A stretch of DNA of 34,385 nt, taken from positions 1 to 34,385 of the forward strand of contig CAYOHP010000063.1 of the NCBI GenBank assembly GCA_964403795.1, read 5' to 3'. The notes beneath the pieces are model-generated. The model made no database searches, was not told where the DNA came from, and saw nothing but the letters and a program-made list of their open reading frames with translations. How positions within the stretch are numbered: position 1 is the stretch's first letter; every line of letters begins with the position of its first letter. Below are positions 22,431 through 29,132 of this stretch, one piece after another. Both the position numbers and the translations under genes were made by a program. Source of the stretch: CAYOHP01 sp964403795 [NCBI: uncultured bacterium]. GTDB taxonomy: Bacteria; Muiribacteriota; UBA6191; CAZXTJ01.

Positions 22431-22901
22431 TCAGGTCCGCCCGATCCGCTCGTACCAGTGCTCCTCGAGGACCCGTCCCTCGAGGGTCTGGACGAACTTC
22501 GCCCGGAAGAACCGGCAGGAGGGGTCGAGCACCGCGGGGGCGAAGCGCCGGTCCGCCTCGGGCGTCGGTCGGTGGTAGAGACGGTCCAGGGCGACCCACT
22601 CGAGCGGACCGCCGTCGCCTTCCCGCAGCTCGCCTGAGGCGTCCAGGACCCGGAACAGGAACATCTCCACGTCGTAGTGGCCCGGCGCGTACTGGGTGAG
22701 CAGCCCGCCGAGTTCGACGGCCCCGGGGCAGAGCCCGGTCTCCTCCAGGAACTCGCGACGGATGCAGTCCTCGGGGCTCTCGAAGGGTTCGACCTTGCCA
22801 CCGGGCGGGGACCAGAGGTCGAGGTTGGGCGGCCGGATCCTCCGGAGCAGCAGCAGGTGCTGGTCCCGGACCAGGTACCCCAGGGTGACGAGCTTCTTCA
22901 T
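22431..22901 (-). CDS. Nudix hydrolase, MutT / 8-oxo-dGTPase-like
   Basis: This is a 156-residue protein with ATG at 22901. It has a complete Nudix box at residues 35-57, matching GX5EX7REUXEEXGU (Gly35, Glu41, Arg49, Glu50, Glu53, Glu54). The preceding LVTLGYLVRDQHLLLLRR and WSPPGGKVE stretches resemble the MutT/MutX group that hydrolyses oxidised nucleoside triphosphates such as 8-oxo-dGTP, but Nudix specificity cannot be read from this motif. The protein is cytoplasmic. It is convergent with the helix-hairpin-helix gene. TATCCT lies 9 nt before the ATG, implying a very short leader, and no ribosome binding site is present. Confidence 0.88.
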   Translation of the reverse strand: MKKLVTLGYLVRDQHLLLLRRIRPPNLDLWSPPGGKVEPFESPEDCIRREFLEETGLCPGAVELGGLLTQYAPGHYDVEMFLFRVLDASGELREGDGGPLEWVALDRLYHRPTPEADRRFAPAVLDPSCRFFRAKFVQTLEGRVLEEHWYERIGRT

Positions 22902-22910
22902 GGCCCGGGC

Positions 22911-22916
22911 AGGATA
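22911..22916 (-). promoter_or_regulatory. -10 hexamer TATCCT of the Nudix gene
   Basis: TATCCT on the - strand ends 9 nt before the ATG at 22901, identical in sequence and spacing to the element before the gene starting at 12672. No clear -35 is seen. Confidence 0.5.
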
Positions 22917-23251
22917 GCCTGCGCTTCCCCTCCCGGGGATCCGAGCCCGCTGCACCTCCTCGCGGTCCCACGGGGCGTCGAACCCGCAGGGTCCCATCTC
23001 ATGGCTGCGACCGCACTCTGAAGACTCGCTCGGCGAGCGGCCGTGCCCGCATGTCCCGCGTGTCTCACGGGTCTCACAGCCCTCGGAGAGGCTCCGGGCT
23101 CGCACCTCTGGGATCGGACACCGACCAGGATCCGGTCGCCGACCTCGCCCCCTGGAACCGCATCGGCAGCCGTCGGAGACCAGCTCCATGACATGCGAGG
23201 TCGGACCTGGCATCCCTCCTGCTCCAGGGGCCTCCGAAGGGACGGTGCGAA
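22917..23251. other. Gene-free stretch upstream of the EF-hand protein gene
   Basis: About 335 nt between divergent genes. No reading frame here has protein-like composition or a credible start. I see a short hairpin CGCTC-GGC-GAGCG near 23028-23040 but no TA-rich -10 for the + strand gene at 23252; its only start signal is GAAGGGA about 10-16 nt before the ATG. Confidence 0.5.
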
Positions 23252-24742
23252 ATGGCGAACATCGATACCCTGCAGGGAGTCCGGACCACGGCGGGCCTCG
23301 GACTCGGCCTGGCTCTTCTGCTGGGCGCCAGCGGGGCGCACGGGATGACCTTCGAACAGGCTTGCGCGGCGGTGGGGGACAAGGTCTGCTCCTCCCGCAA
23401 CCTGGCCGCCCTGGCGGCCGAGGGCAAGCCGGTCGACTGGAGCTGGTTCCGGGACTCGGTGCGGAACACCCCCGAGGGCCAGAACGTCACCGACTGGACG
23501 GCGATCCAGGCAGGCTTCACTGCCAAGGCCCGGGAAGCGGACCTCATCAAGCGGGTGCTCGAGACCCGGGACGAGGCCGCCGCCGCCCAGCTCTTCCGAG
23601 CCGGGTGCCCGGGAGGTCCCCAGGACTGCAACAAGCTGGGCGCCTCGGTGATGGACCAGTGGCGGACCAACCGCGCCGCCGGGACCTACACCGCCAGGTT
23701 CCCGGATGCGCGGCGCAACACGATCCTGGGAGTCCACCAGCAGATCACGGCCCGCAACACCGCGGCCGACGCCGAGGCCCGGATCCGCCAGGTCGGGACC
23801 GGGGCCATCGACTCGGTGCGGGCCGTGCCCGCCGACCAGCGGGCCGCCCGGATCGACGAGATCTGCCAGGCCCAGGGCCCGGCCCGCTACAACGCCTGCC
23901 GCCAGGCCCTACGGGACGAGTTCGGCGTCACCGGCCCCACCCCCCGGGTGGAGCCCAAGGACCCGAACCTGGCCCGGGGCGCCGACCTCGTCGCCAACGC
24001 CGCCAATGCCCCCGGCACCACGGTGTGGGAGGGCCTGGACACCAACAAGGACCACAAGGTGCTCCCGGCCGAGGTGCGGTCGACCCTGGGCGACGAGCTC
24101 ACCAGCCGGCTCGGCCAGCAGGCAGCCGACAAGACCCTGACCACCGAGATGACGGTGACCTGCACCGACCGGTCCAAGGGCTGCGCCAAGAACGATCCCT
24201 TCGGCAGCTCGATGATCCAGGCCCGGGACTCGATGGGCCTGCCCAAGGGTGAGATCTACGGCGACGGCGGTCTGGTCAAGTACTGGCAGGACGCCACCAA
24301 GCTGGGCGGCGTCGAGCAGGATCCCCGCAAGATCGCCGGGAACAAGGTCCAGGCTCCCAGCAGGGAGGCCCTGGTGGCCGCCATCCTGGCCGATCCCAAG
24401 GCCCCCAAGGTCTACGCCGAGTGGGCCAAGGCCGAGAAGAAGAAGATGGACGAGGAGCGGGCCGCCCGGGAGAAGCAGACCCCCGGCACCGAAAGCGATC
24501 CCACCAAGCCGAAGAAGAAGAAGGTCGAGGGCGAGGGCGACACCAACGTGGCCAGCGACCAGACCGGCACCAGCGACCAGCAGCTCGCCGCCGATGCCAA
24601 GCCCAAGGAGGACACCGGGACCGGAACCGACACGGGAGTGGTGGCGGCCAACACCCAGGATCCGCCCGCCACCAGTCAGATGGCCCAGAACACCGCGGCC
24701 CCGGTCTCGGGGACCGCGATGGCCTACCGGCCCGACGCCTGA
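23252..24742 (+). CDS. Secreted EF-hand protein with four cysteine pairs
   Basis: This is a 496-residue protein with ATG at 23252. Residues 1-31 are a signal peptide ending in GAHG. The mature protein has eight cysteines in four close pairs (38/46, 119/126, 205/216, 304/311), a pattern that suggests four small disulfide loops formed after export. Residues 263-274 (DTNKDHKVLPAE) form a canonical EF-hand calcium loop, with acidic or polar residues at positions 1, 3, 5 and a Glu at 12. From about residue 395 to the end the protein is low-complexity and disordered: a Lys/Glu-rich helix, a KKKKVEGEGD patch and a Thr/Gln/Asp/Gly-rich tail. I do not recognise the family. It stands alone, convergent with the gene at 24806. 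Confidence 0.75.
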   Translation: MANIDTLQGVRTTAGLGLGLALLLGASGAHGMTFEQACAAVGDKVCSSRNLAALAAEGKPVDWSWFRDSVRNTPEGQNVTDWTAIQAGFTAKAREADLIKRVLETRDEAAAAQLFRAGCPGGPQDCNKLGASVMDQWRTNRAAGTYTARFPDARRNTILGVHQQITARNTAADAEARIRQVGTGAIDSVRAVPADQRAARIDEICQAQGPARYNACRQALRDEFGVTGPTPRVEPKDPNLARGADLVANAANAPGTTVWEGLDTNKDHKVLPAEVRSTLGDELTSRLGQQAADKTLTTEMTVTCTDRSKGCAKNDPFGSSMIQARDSMGLPKGEIYGDGGLVKYWQDATKLGGVEQDPRKIAGNKVQAPSREALVAAILADPKAPKVYAEWAKAEKKKMDEERAAREKQTPGTESDPTKPKKKKVEGEGDTNVASDQTGTSDQQLAADAKPKEDTGTGTDTGVVAANTQDPPATSQMAQNTAAPVSGTAMAYRPDA

Positions 24743-24761
24743 TCCGACCTCGTGGCCTCGA

Positions 24762-24791
24762 CGCCGGGCGCTCCCCAGGGGGCGCCCGGCG
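24762..24791. terminator. Strong GC hairpin between convergent genes
   Basis: CGCCGGGCGC (24762-24771) pairs perfectly with GCGCCCGGCG (24782-24791) around a 10-nt loop, which itself contains CCCC and GGGG and can extend the stem with one bulged T. It lies centrally between the stops at 24742 and 24808. This is the strongest terminator-like structure among the convergent gaps, though again without a T-tract. Confidence 0.55.
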
Positions 24792-24805
24792 GCGCGTCCC
24801 GGGGG

Positions 24806-25327
24806 TCAGCGGACCAGGATCCGCTCGATCTTCACGTAGCCGAGGCGATGGTAGTGGGGCACCGCCAGGGCGTGGTCGATCCCCCAGCCGATGGCCCGCT
24901 CCAGGGCCTCGGCGGTCCCCGGGTCGGCGTGATACTCGGCGACCGGGATGGCCCGGAGTTCCGTGACGATCTTCTCGTAGCTGCGGGCCAGGGGGATCAA
25001 CTCGTCGAGTTCATCGGGACTGTCGGCGAGCAGCAGGGCGAGCTTGCCACGCATGGCGTAGCGCCGGGTGATGGCCCGCTCCAGCAGCTGGTTCCGGATG
25101 AACCGCAACCCCCGGAGTCGCTTGCGGATTCCGGTGTCCATCGACGGGGTGTTGGTGACCTGGGGACCCTCGCCTGGCACTTCCTGGGCGGGGAGCGAGG
25201 GGACGGCCAGGGCCAGGGCCAGGGCCAGGGAGGCGGTCACGGCACGGCCGACGCAGGTCGCTACCAGGCGACGGGTCGGGACCGCCGGTCTCGGGGGGTG
25301 GGAGGCGGGTCGGCTCATGGGACCCAT
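24806..25327 (-). CDS. Small secreted hypothetical protein
   Basis: This is a 173-residue protein. ATG at 25327 is used; an in-frame ATG at 25318 is equally possible and neither has a clear ribosome binding site. A long basic N-terminus with TRR precedes a hydrophobic stretch (about 27-45), parts of which are a literal Leu-Ala repeat, and a cleavage site near SLPAQ. The mature part is about 125 residues and mostly helical, with basic helices (IRKRLRGLRFIRNQLLERAITRRYAMRG in two pieces), an acidic helix (DSPDELDELIPLARSYEKIV) and a His/Tyr-rich end (VPHYHRLGYVKIERILV). I do not recognise the family. The next gene upstream on the strand starts 105 nt before it. Confidence 0.6.
   Translation of the reverse strand: MGPMSRPASHPPRPAVPTRRLVATCVGRAVTASLALALALAVPSLPAQEVPGEGPQVTNTPSMDTGIRKRLRGLRFIRNQLLERAITRRYAMRGKLALLLADSPDELDELIPLARSYEKIVTELRAIPVAEYHADPGTAEALERAIGWGIDHALAVPHYHRLGYVKIERILVR
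25205..25228 (-). repeat. Four tandem GGCCAG hexamers inside a signal peptide
   Basis: GGCCAG occurs four times head to tail on the + strand. On the coding strand it encodes alternating Leu and Ala in the hydrophobic core of the signal peptide of the gene at 24806-25327. Because the unit is 6 bp, changes in copy number would stay in frame and only change the length of the core. Confidence 0.85.
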
Positions 25328-25432
25328 GGTGGCGCGCCGCTCGCCGCCTTCCCAACGGGTGCGAAGCCCCGCCCCCCCGAGGGACGAATTGTCCGGGATC
25401 CCGGTACCGATCGCGGAGTCCCGTGCCCGGGA

Positions 25433-26164
25433 TCAGAGATCGAGCCGGAACACCCGTAGGTTGGCGCGGCTCTCGTCGTCGGTCTTGTCCTCGGCCAGGA
25501 TCTCGAGGTCGTAGTCCCCGTCGGCGAGGCCGGCCACCGGGACCTGGATCTCGAAGCGCCCTCCCGGGTCGGCCTGCACCGGGCTCCCGGTGTTCGAGCC
25601 GAAGCGGAACCTGACCGAGATGTCCTCGCCCTTCGAGACGTTGTCGGTGACCTGGCCCCGGACGGTGAAGTCGCCGTTGACGAAGACCTCCTCGCCCTGG
25701 CCCAGGCGGATCACCCGGTCGCCGATCTGGATCTCGGTCACGGTGACCTCCGGCTCCTCCAGGTCGACGATCACCGAGACGCTCTCGGCCCCGGTGAAGG
25801 CCGGGAGGGTCGTGGCGACGGCCGGAGCCACCGCCTTCATCCCGAGGCGGATCTGGAACGGCGAGCCGAAGTTCGCCGGGGGGATGTGTACGCCCACCGA
25901 GTCGGCGGGAGGGAAGACCCCGGAGCTGCCGGTGGCCCCGATCGGATAGACGATCCAGGTAGCGCTGGCCACCGCGTCGGTCTGGAAGCCCACGCTCACG
26001 GTGGTCTGGGAAGTAACGATCGGCCCATCCTTCTGGACCCCGTTGACGGTCGTCGGGGTGAGCTTGGAGGGCAGGTTGAAGGTGGGATTGACCTGTGCCG
26101 AGGCCCCCGCCACCAGGATCAGACCGACGAATCCCGGGACCCACCCACGCACCGCAGGACGCAT
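25433..26164 (-). CDS. Secreted Ig-like domain protein
   Basis: This is a 243-residue protein. ATG at 26164 begins a clean signal peptide (about 1-23, ending in GASA before QVNP); a GTG two codons upstream is a possible alternative and no ribosome binding site decides between them. The mature part is all-beta: an N-terminal portion with STAVSVGFQT-like strands (about 50-125) and a C-terminal bacterial Ig-like domain (about 135-243) with FTVRGQVTDNVSKGEDISV, GRFEIQVPVAGLADGDYDLEILAEDK and LRVFRLDL. The G-D-Y-x-L-x-I-x-A-x-D-x-x pattern is typical of Big/cadherin-like domains found in surface proteins. The protein has no anchor, so it is free in the periplasm, secreted, or bound to another surface protein. 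It lies in a run of four - strand secreted-protein genes. Confidence 0.7.
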   Translation of the reverse strand: MRPAVRGWVPGFVGLILVAGASAQVNPTFNLPSKLTPTTVNGVQKDGPIVTSQTTVSVGFQTDAVASATWIVYPIGATGSSGVFPPADSVGVHIPPANFGSPFQIRLGMKAVAPAVATTLPAFTGAESVSVIVDLEEPEVTVTEIQIGDRVIRLGQGEEVFVNGDFTVRGQVTDNVSKGEDISVRFRFGSNTGSPVQADPGGRFEIQVPVAGLADGDYDLEILAEDKTDDESRANLRVFRLDL

Positions 26165-26277
26165 GGCCACCGTCGCTTTCGGGGTTCCGATCCCCCTACG
26201 TTCCAGACGACCGCGGCGTTGCAGGCGACAGAATCCGGTCCCGGGACCGCGCGGCCAGAGGGCGGGCCGGCCTCCGG

Positions 26278-26952
26278 TCACTGCGCCAGCCGCGGGTCCG
26301 CCTCCGGCCAGAGCAGAGCGAAGAGGCGGCTCCGGAACAGCCCCCGGTCCTTCAGCATCTCGAAGAGGGTGGCGCCCTCGGCGGGCGTCAGATCGATCTC
26401 CTGGTCGAAACCGATCTGCTGCCCTCCCCGGCAGCCCCAGGTCTCGTACCGGAGGCTCGCCCCGAACTGGTCGTCGTCCCAGGGCCGCTGCGGCTGCGGC
26501 TTGTACCGGAAGGCATCGATCTTCCCGCCCCTCAGGTGGTCGTCGAAGCGCTTCAACTGCTTGCGGGCCTTCTCCAGCCCCGCCGGGAGGTTCTTCCACA
26601 GCTTGGCCTCGCCCACCACGATCACCGGCGGCTCGTCGCCCGGCCCATCGGGCTTCTCGACCACCAGGATGTCGAGTTCGCCCACCACCCGTCCGTCGTC
26701 GAGGTACTCGAGACCCCCGGTGACCTCGTAGTAGTTCGGGCTCATCGCCTCGGAGATCCGGGCCCGCACCAGGATCTCGAGCACGTCGCCCACCTGGGTG
26801 AGCGGTCGACCCGAATCCACCAGGGTACGGCGGAAGGCCTCCAGCCGCGGCTCGAGCTCCCGGGTGGGAGCCGGAGCGAGAAGCTGGGCCCGGACCGGGA
26901 CGGCAGTGGCGAGGAACATGCCTGCGACCAGACAAGGCAGGGCGAGATGCAT
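26278..26952 (-). CDS. Secreted PD-(D/E)XK nuclease-like protein
   Basis: This is a 224-residue protein. ATG at 26952 has GAGGGGAT upstream. Residues 1-22 are a signal peptide (ending in VRA before QLL). The mature protein has the core of the PD-(D/E)XK fold: helix with GDVLEILVRARI, strand GELDILVV with Asp94, strand VIVVGEAKL with Glu115 and Lys117, then helix GLEKARKQLKRF. Asp94, Glu115 and Lys117 fit the catalytic triad. Most proteins of this fold are cytoplasmic restriction or repair nucleases, so export is unusual. The tail contains two Trp/Tyr-rich segments and a single Cys174. The motif is short and the fold assignment is therefore moderate. Confidence 0.6.
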   Translation of the reverse strand: MHLALPCLVAGMFLATAVPVRAQLLAPAPTRELEPRLEAFRRTLVDSGRPLTQVGDVLEILVRARISEAMSPNYYEVTGGLEYLDDGRVVGELDILVVEKPDGPGDEPPVIVVGEAKLWKNLPAGLEKARKQLKRFDDHLRGGKIDAFRYKPQPQRPWDDDQFGASLRYETWGCRGGQQIGFDQEIDLTPAEGATLFEMLKDRGLFRSRLFALLWPEADPRLAQ

Positions 26953-27004
26953 CCGGAGATCCCCTCACGCGATCGTCTTCACGCCCGGGGGTCGAGGCCC
27001 CGGT

Positions 27005-27034
27005 GCTTCGCAGGCCGCGAAGCCCAGGAGGATA
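27005..27034 (-). promoter_or_regulatory. TATCCT hexamer followed by a 7-bp hairpin
   Basis: On the - strand TATCCT (27034-27029) is followed 5 nt later by GCTTCGC-AGGCC-GCGAAGC (27023-27005). The pair lies between the TPR gene stop (27077) and the secreted nuclease-like gene start (26952). The hairpin could end the upstream transcript or, if TATCCT is a promoter, sit at the very start of the 26952 gene's leader of about 70 nt. Confidence 0.35.
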
Positions 27035-27076
27035 GGGAGGAAACCCGTGGGTGGGAAGCCCCCCTGACCGGAAAAT

Positions 27077-27958
27077 TCAATTCGACCCGGTCGTCCCGCC
27101 CAGTCGGCTCGCCAGGGCATCGAGATCGGCGAGCAGGCGATCGACCCGGACGACCTCGGGATGCGAGTCCCCGTAGGCCTGGCGCTTCAGGGGCAGGACC
27201 CGGCGCAGCGAGGCGCGGGCTCTGTCCAGGTAGTGCCAGCCCTTGGGCGTCCCTCCCGCCGGCTCCGGGAGCGGAGTGGCGGCCGCGACCCCGGCCTCGG
27301 CACCTTGCAGCAGGCCGAGGCCCCGCTCCAGGGAGGCGAGGGCGGCCTCGTGCCGACGCAGCTCGAGCTGGGTCGCGCCCAGACTGAAGAGGGCGCTGCC
27401 CACCAGGAAGTGATCACCGTGATAGGCGAGCGTCCAGGCCTGGACCACGGCTTCGAAGGTCCGCGCCGCCTCGGCGTAGCGCCGGGCCCGAAAGTGCACC
27501 TCGGCCAGGTTCCTGAGCACCGCACCCGGGAAGGCGTCCTCGTCCCCTGCCAGACCCTTGCCGGCGACCGCCTGCCAGGCCCGACCGTAGGCGAGGACGG
27601 CATCCCTGTCGCGTCCCAGGGCGGCGTAGCAGGTCCCGAGCGCATCCTCGAGGCCGGCCGTCACCCGGTCGTCGGGCCCGAGCTCGGACTGGGCCGCGTC
27701 CCGGGCCGCCTCCAGGCCGGGCAGGGCCTCGGCATGGCGGCCCTGGCGCAGCGCCTCGGCGCTTTCCGCCAGGGCCGCCAGGGCCTGGTCGGCGCGGGAG
27801 GTCGGGGCCCCGCCCTCGGCCTCGCCGGCCTCGCCCGCTCCGACCTCGGGGCACCAGGCCGGCATCAGGCCCAGGAACAGGCCGAGGCTCGCCCGTAGCG
27901 CGTCGAGCCGACGCCGGACCCGGGCCGCCCTGGCTGCTAGCTGCCGGCTATCCCGCAT
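27077..27958 (-). CDS. Secreted or anchored TPR protein
   Basis: This is a 293-residue protein with ATG at 27958. The N-terminus is basic (ARAARVRRR) and followed by a hydrophobic stretch (about 23-36), a likely signal peptide or anchor, with an Ala/Gly/Glu linker after it. Residues about 55-230 contain three to four tetratricopeptide repeats (ALAESAEALRQGRHAEALPGLE; LGTCYAALGRDRDAVLAYGRA; NLAEVHFRARRYAEAARTFEAVV; SLGATQLELRRHEAALASLERGL). The end has the YGDSHPEV signature common in TPR_12-type repeats. TPR arrays hold protein partners; none is identified. It is divergent from the STAS-MshEN gene across 103 nt. GGAGG lies 12 nt before the ATG. Confidence 0.75.
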   Translation of the reverse strand: MRDSRQLAARAARVRRRLDALRASLGLFLGLMPAWCPEVGAGEAGEAEGGAPTSRADQALAALAESAEALRQGRHAEALPGLEAARDAAQSELGPDDRVTAGLEDALGTCYAALGRDRDAVLAYGRAWQAVAGKGLAGDEDAFPGAVLRNLAEVHFRARRYAEAARTFEAVVQAWTLAYHGDHFLVGSALFSLGATQLELRRHEAALASLERGLGLLQGAEAGVAAATPLPEPAGGTPKGWHYLDRARASLRRVLPLKRQAYGDSHPEVVRVDRLLADLDALASRLGGTTGSN

Positions 27959-27987
27959 GCCGCCAAGGTACCTCCGGCGAGGACGCG

Positions 27988-27993
27988 ATCCTA
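27988..27993 (-). promoter_or_regulatory. -10-like TAGGAT of the TPR gene
   Basis: TAGGAT on the - strand lies 29 nt before the ATG at 27958 and would give a leader of about 23 nt that includes GGAGG. It shares the 103-nt divergent region with the TACGTT of the STAS-MshEN gene. Confidence 0.35.
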
Positions 27994-28049
27994 CGGATCA
28001 CCGGACCCGGAGGGTCTGTCCTGTCGAGGCTCTGCGAGCGGTACCGTGC

Positions 28050-28055
28050 TACGTT
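28050..28055 (+). promoter_or_regulatory. -10 element TACGTT of a predicted leaderless gene
   Basis: TACGTT ends exactly 6 nt before the GTG at 28062, so the transcript is predicted to begin at the start codon. No ribosome binding site and no clear -35 are present. Confidence 0.45.
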
Positions 28056-28061
28056 CGGCTC

Positions 28062-29126
28062 GTGGACATCCAGCTCGTCCGACGACTCCCGATCTACCGC
28101 ATGGTCCTCGACGGAGCCGCGGCCCGGGACGGACTCGCCGGGATCGCCGCCCAGCTCGGCCCGGTGCTGGCCGCCGACTTCCCCCATCTGCTGGTCGACG
28201 CCCGCCGCGCCCAGGTCCTGCCCGAGGGGGCGATCGGCCTGGTGTTGGCCCCGGTGATCCGGGTCCTGCTCCAGGGGGGCGGGGCCGCCATTCTCTCCCC
28301 TCCTCCGGCCCTGGCCGCGGCCGTGGAGCAGCTGGGGCTCCAGACCCGGGTCCCCGTGGTCAAGGCCGAGGCCCAGGCCCTGGAGGCCATCCTGCGGATG
28401 ATCCCCAAGCGCTACACCAACGCCTTCTTCCAGCTCCTGCTCGACGACGGCGTCGCCACCCAGACCCAGATCAAGGAGCTCCACGCCGAGTACAAGCGCA
28501 ACGAGGGCTCGATCCCCTTCGGCACGCTCCTGGTGCGACGGGGCTTCCTGGATATCGAGCGCCTGCTGGTCTATCTCGACCGGGCCGAGAACCCGACCCG
28601 CTACCCCCCGGGCTGGGATGCCGACCGCTCCGCCACGGTGGTTGCCAAGCCGACCCGGCGCGAGAACGTCACGACCATGATGGGAGGCCGCTCCGAGTTC
28701 TTCCAGAAGCGGCTCCTGGGCGAGATCCTGGTCGAGTCCGGCATCATCACCGAGGAGCAGCTCCGGACGGTGATGGACGACCCCCGCTTCAAGTCCGGGG
28801 AGGTCAAGCTGGGCGATGCCCTGGTCCAGCGCGGCCTGGTCACACCCAGCCAGCTCTACGAGGCCCTCGAGGTCCAGATGTCCCGCAAGGGTGCGCCCTT
28901 GCCCAACGCCGGGGTCGATGCCCGTTCCGAATTCGTGCAGCGGAGCCTGCTCGGCGAGATCCTGCTGGAGCGAGGCCTGATCGCCGAGAAGGACCTCCGC
29001 TTGGCGCTCGACGAGCAGAAGAACCGCCCCAACAGCCGGATCGGCGACATCCTGATCCAGCTCGGCGTCCTGGGCGCCCCCCAGCTCCTGGAAGCCCTGG
29101 AGTACCAGGCCAATCGTCGGGGATGA
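28062..29126 (+). CDS. STAS-like domain fused to three MshEN-like modules
   Basis: This is a 354-residue protein with GTG at 28062; an upstream extension in frame lacks protein-like sequence. Residues 1-115 have the alternating strand/helix plan of STAS (anti-sigma antagonist) domains: RMVLDG, LGPVLAADFPHLLVDARRAQVL, GGGAAILSPPPALAAAVEQLGL. Residues about 119-173 form a degenerate MshEN-like unit (FFQLLLDDGVATQTQIKEL, FGTLLVRRGFLDIERLLVYL). Residues 217-273 and 296-350 are good MshEN units (LLGEILVESGIITEEQL with LGDALVQRGLVTPSQL; LLGEILLERGLIAEKDL with IGDILIQLGVLGAPQL). MshEN domains of T4P/T2SS ATPases bind cyclic di-GMP; here the first half of each unit has Leu where the binding Arg is usual, while the second halves have Lys249 and Arg326. 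No ATPase follows. It is probably a cytoplasmic signalling or scaffold protein. Confidence 0.75.
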   Translation: MDIQLVRRLPIYRMVLDGAAARDGLAGIAAQLGPVLAADFPHLLVDARRAQVLPEGAIGLVLAPVIRVLLQGGGAAILSPPPALAAAVEQLGLQTRVPVVKAEAQALEAILRMIPKRYTNAFFQLLLDDGVATQTQIKELHAEYKRNEGSIPFGTLLVRRGFLDIERLLVYLDRAENPTRYPPGWDADRSATVVAKPTRRENVTTMMGGRSEFFQKRLLGEILVESGIITEEQLRTVMDDPRFKSGEVKLGDALVQRGLVTPSQLYEALEVQMSRKGAPLPNAGVDARSEFVQRSLLGEILLERGLIAEKDLRLALDEQKNRPNSRIGDILIQLGVLGAPQLLEALEYQANRRG

Positions 29127-29132
29127 GCGGTC

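Noticed and set aside
23043-23348. Small + strand frame in the gap before the EF-hand gene
   Set aside because: It overlaps the EF-hand protein's signal peptide in another frame, is rich in Arg/Ser/Cys, and has no start signal.
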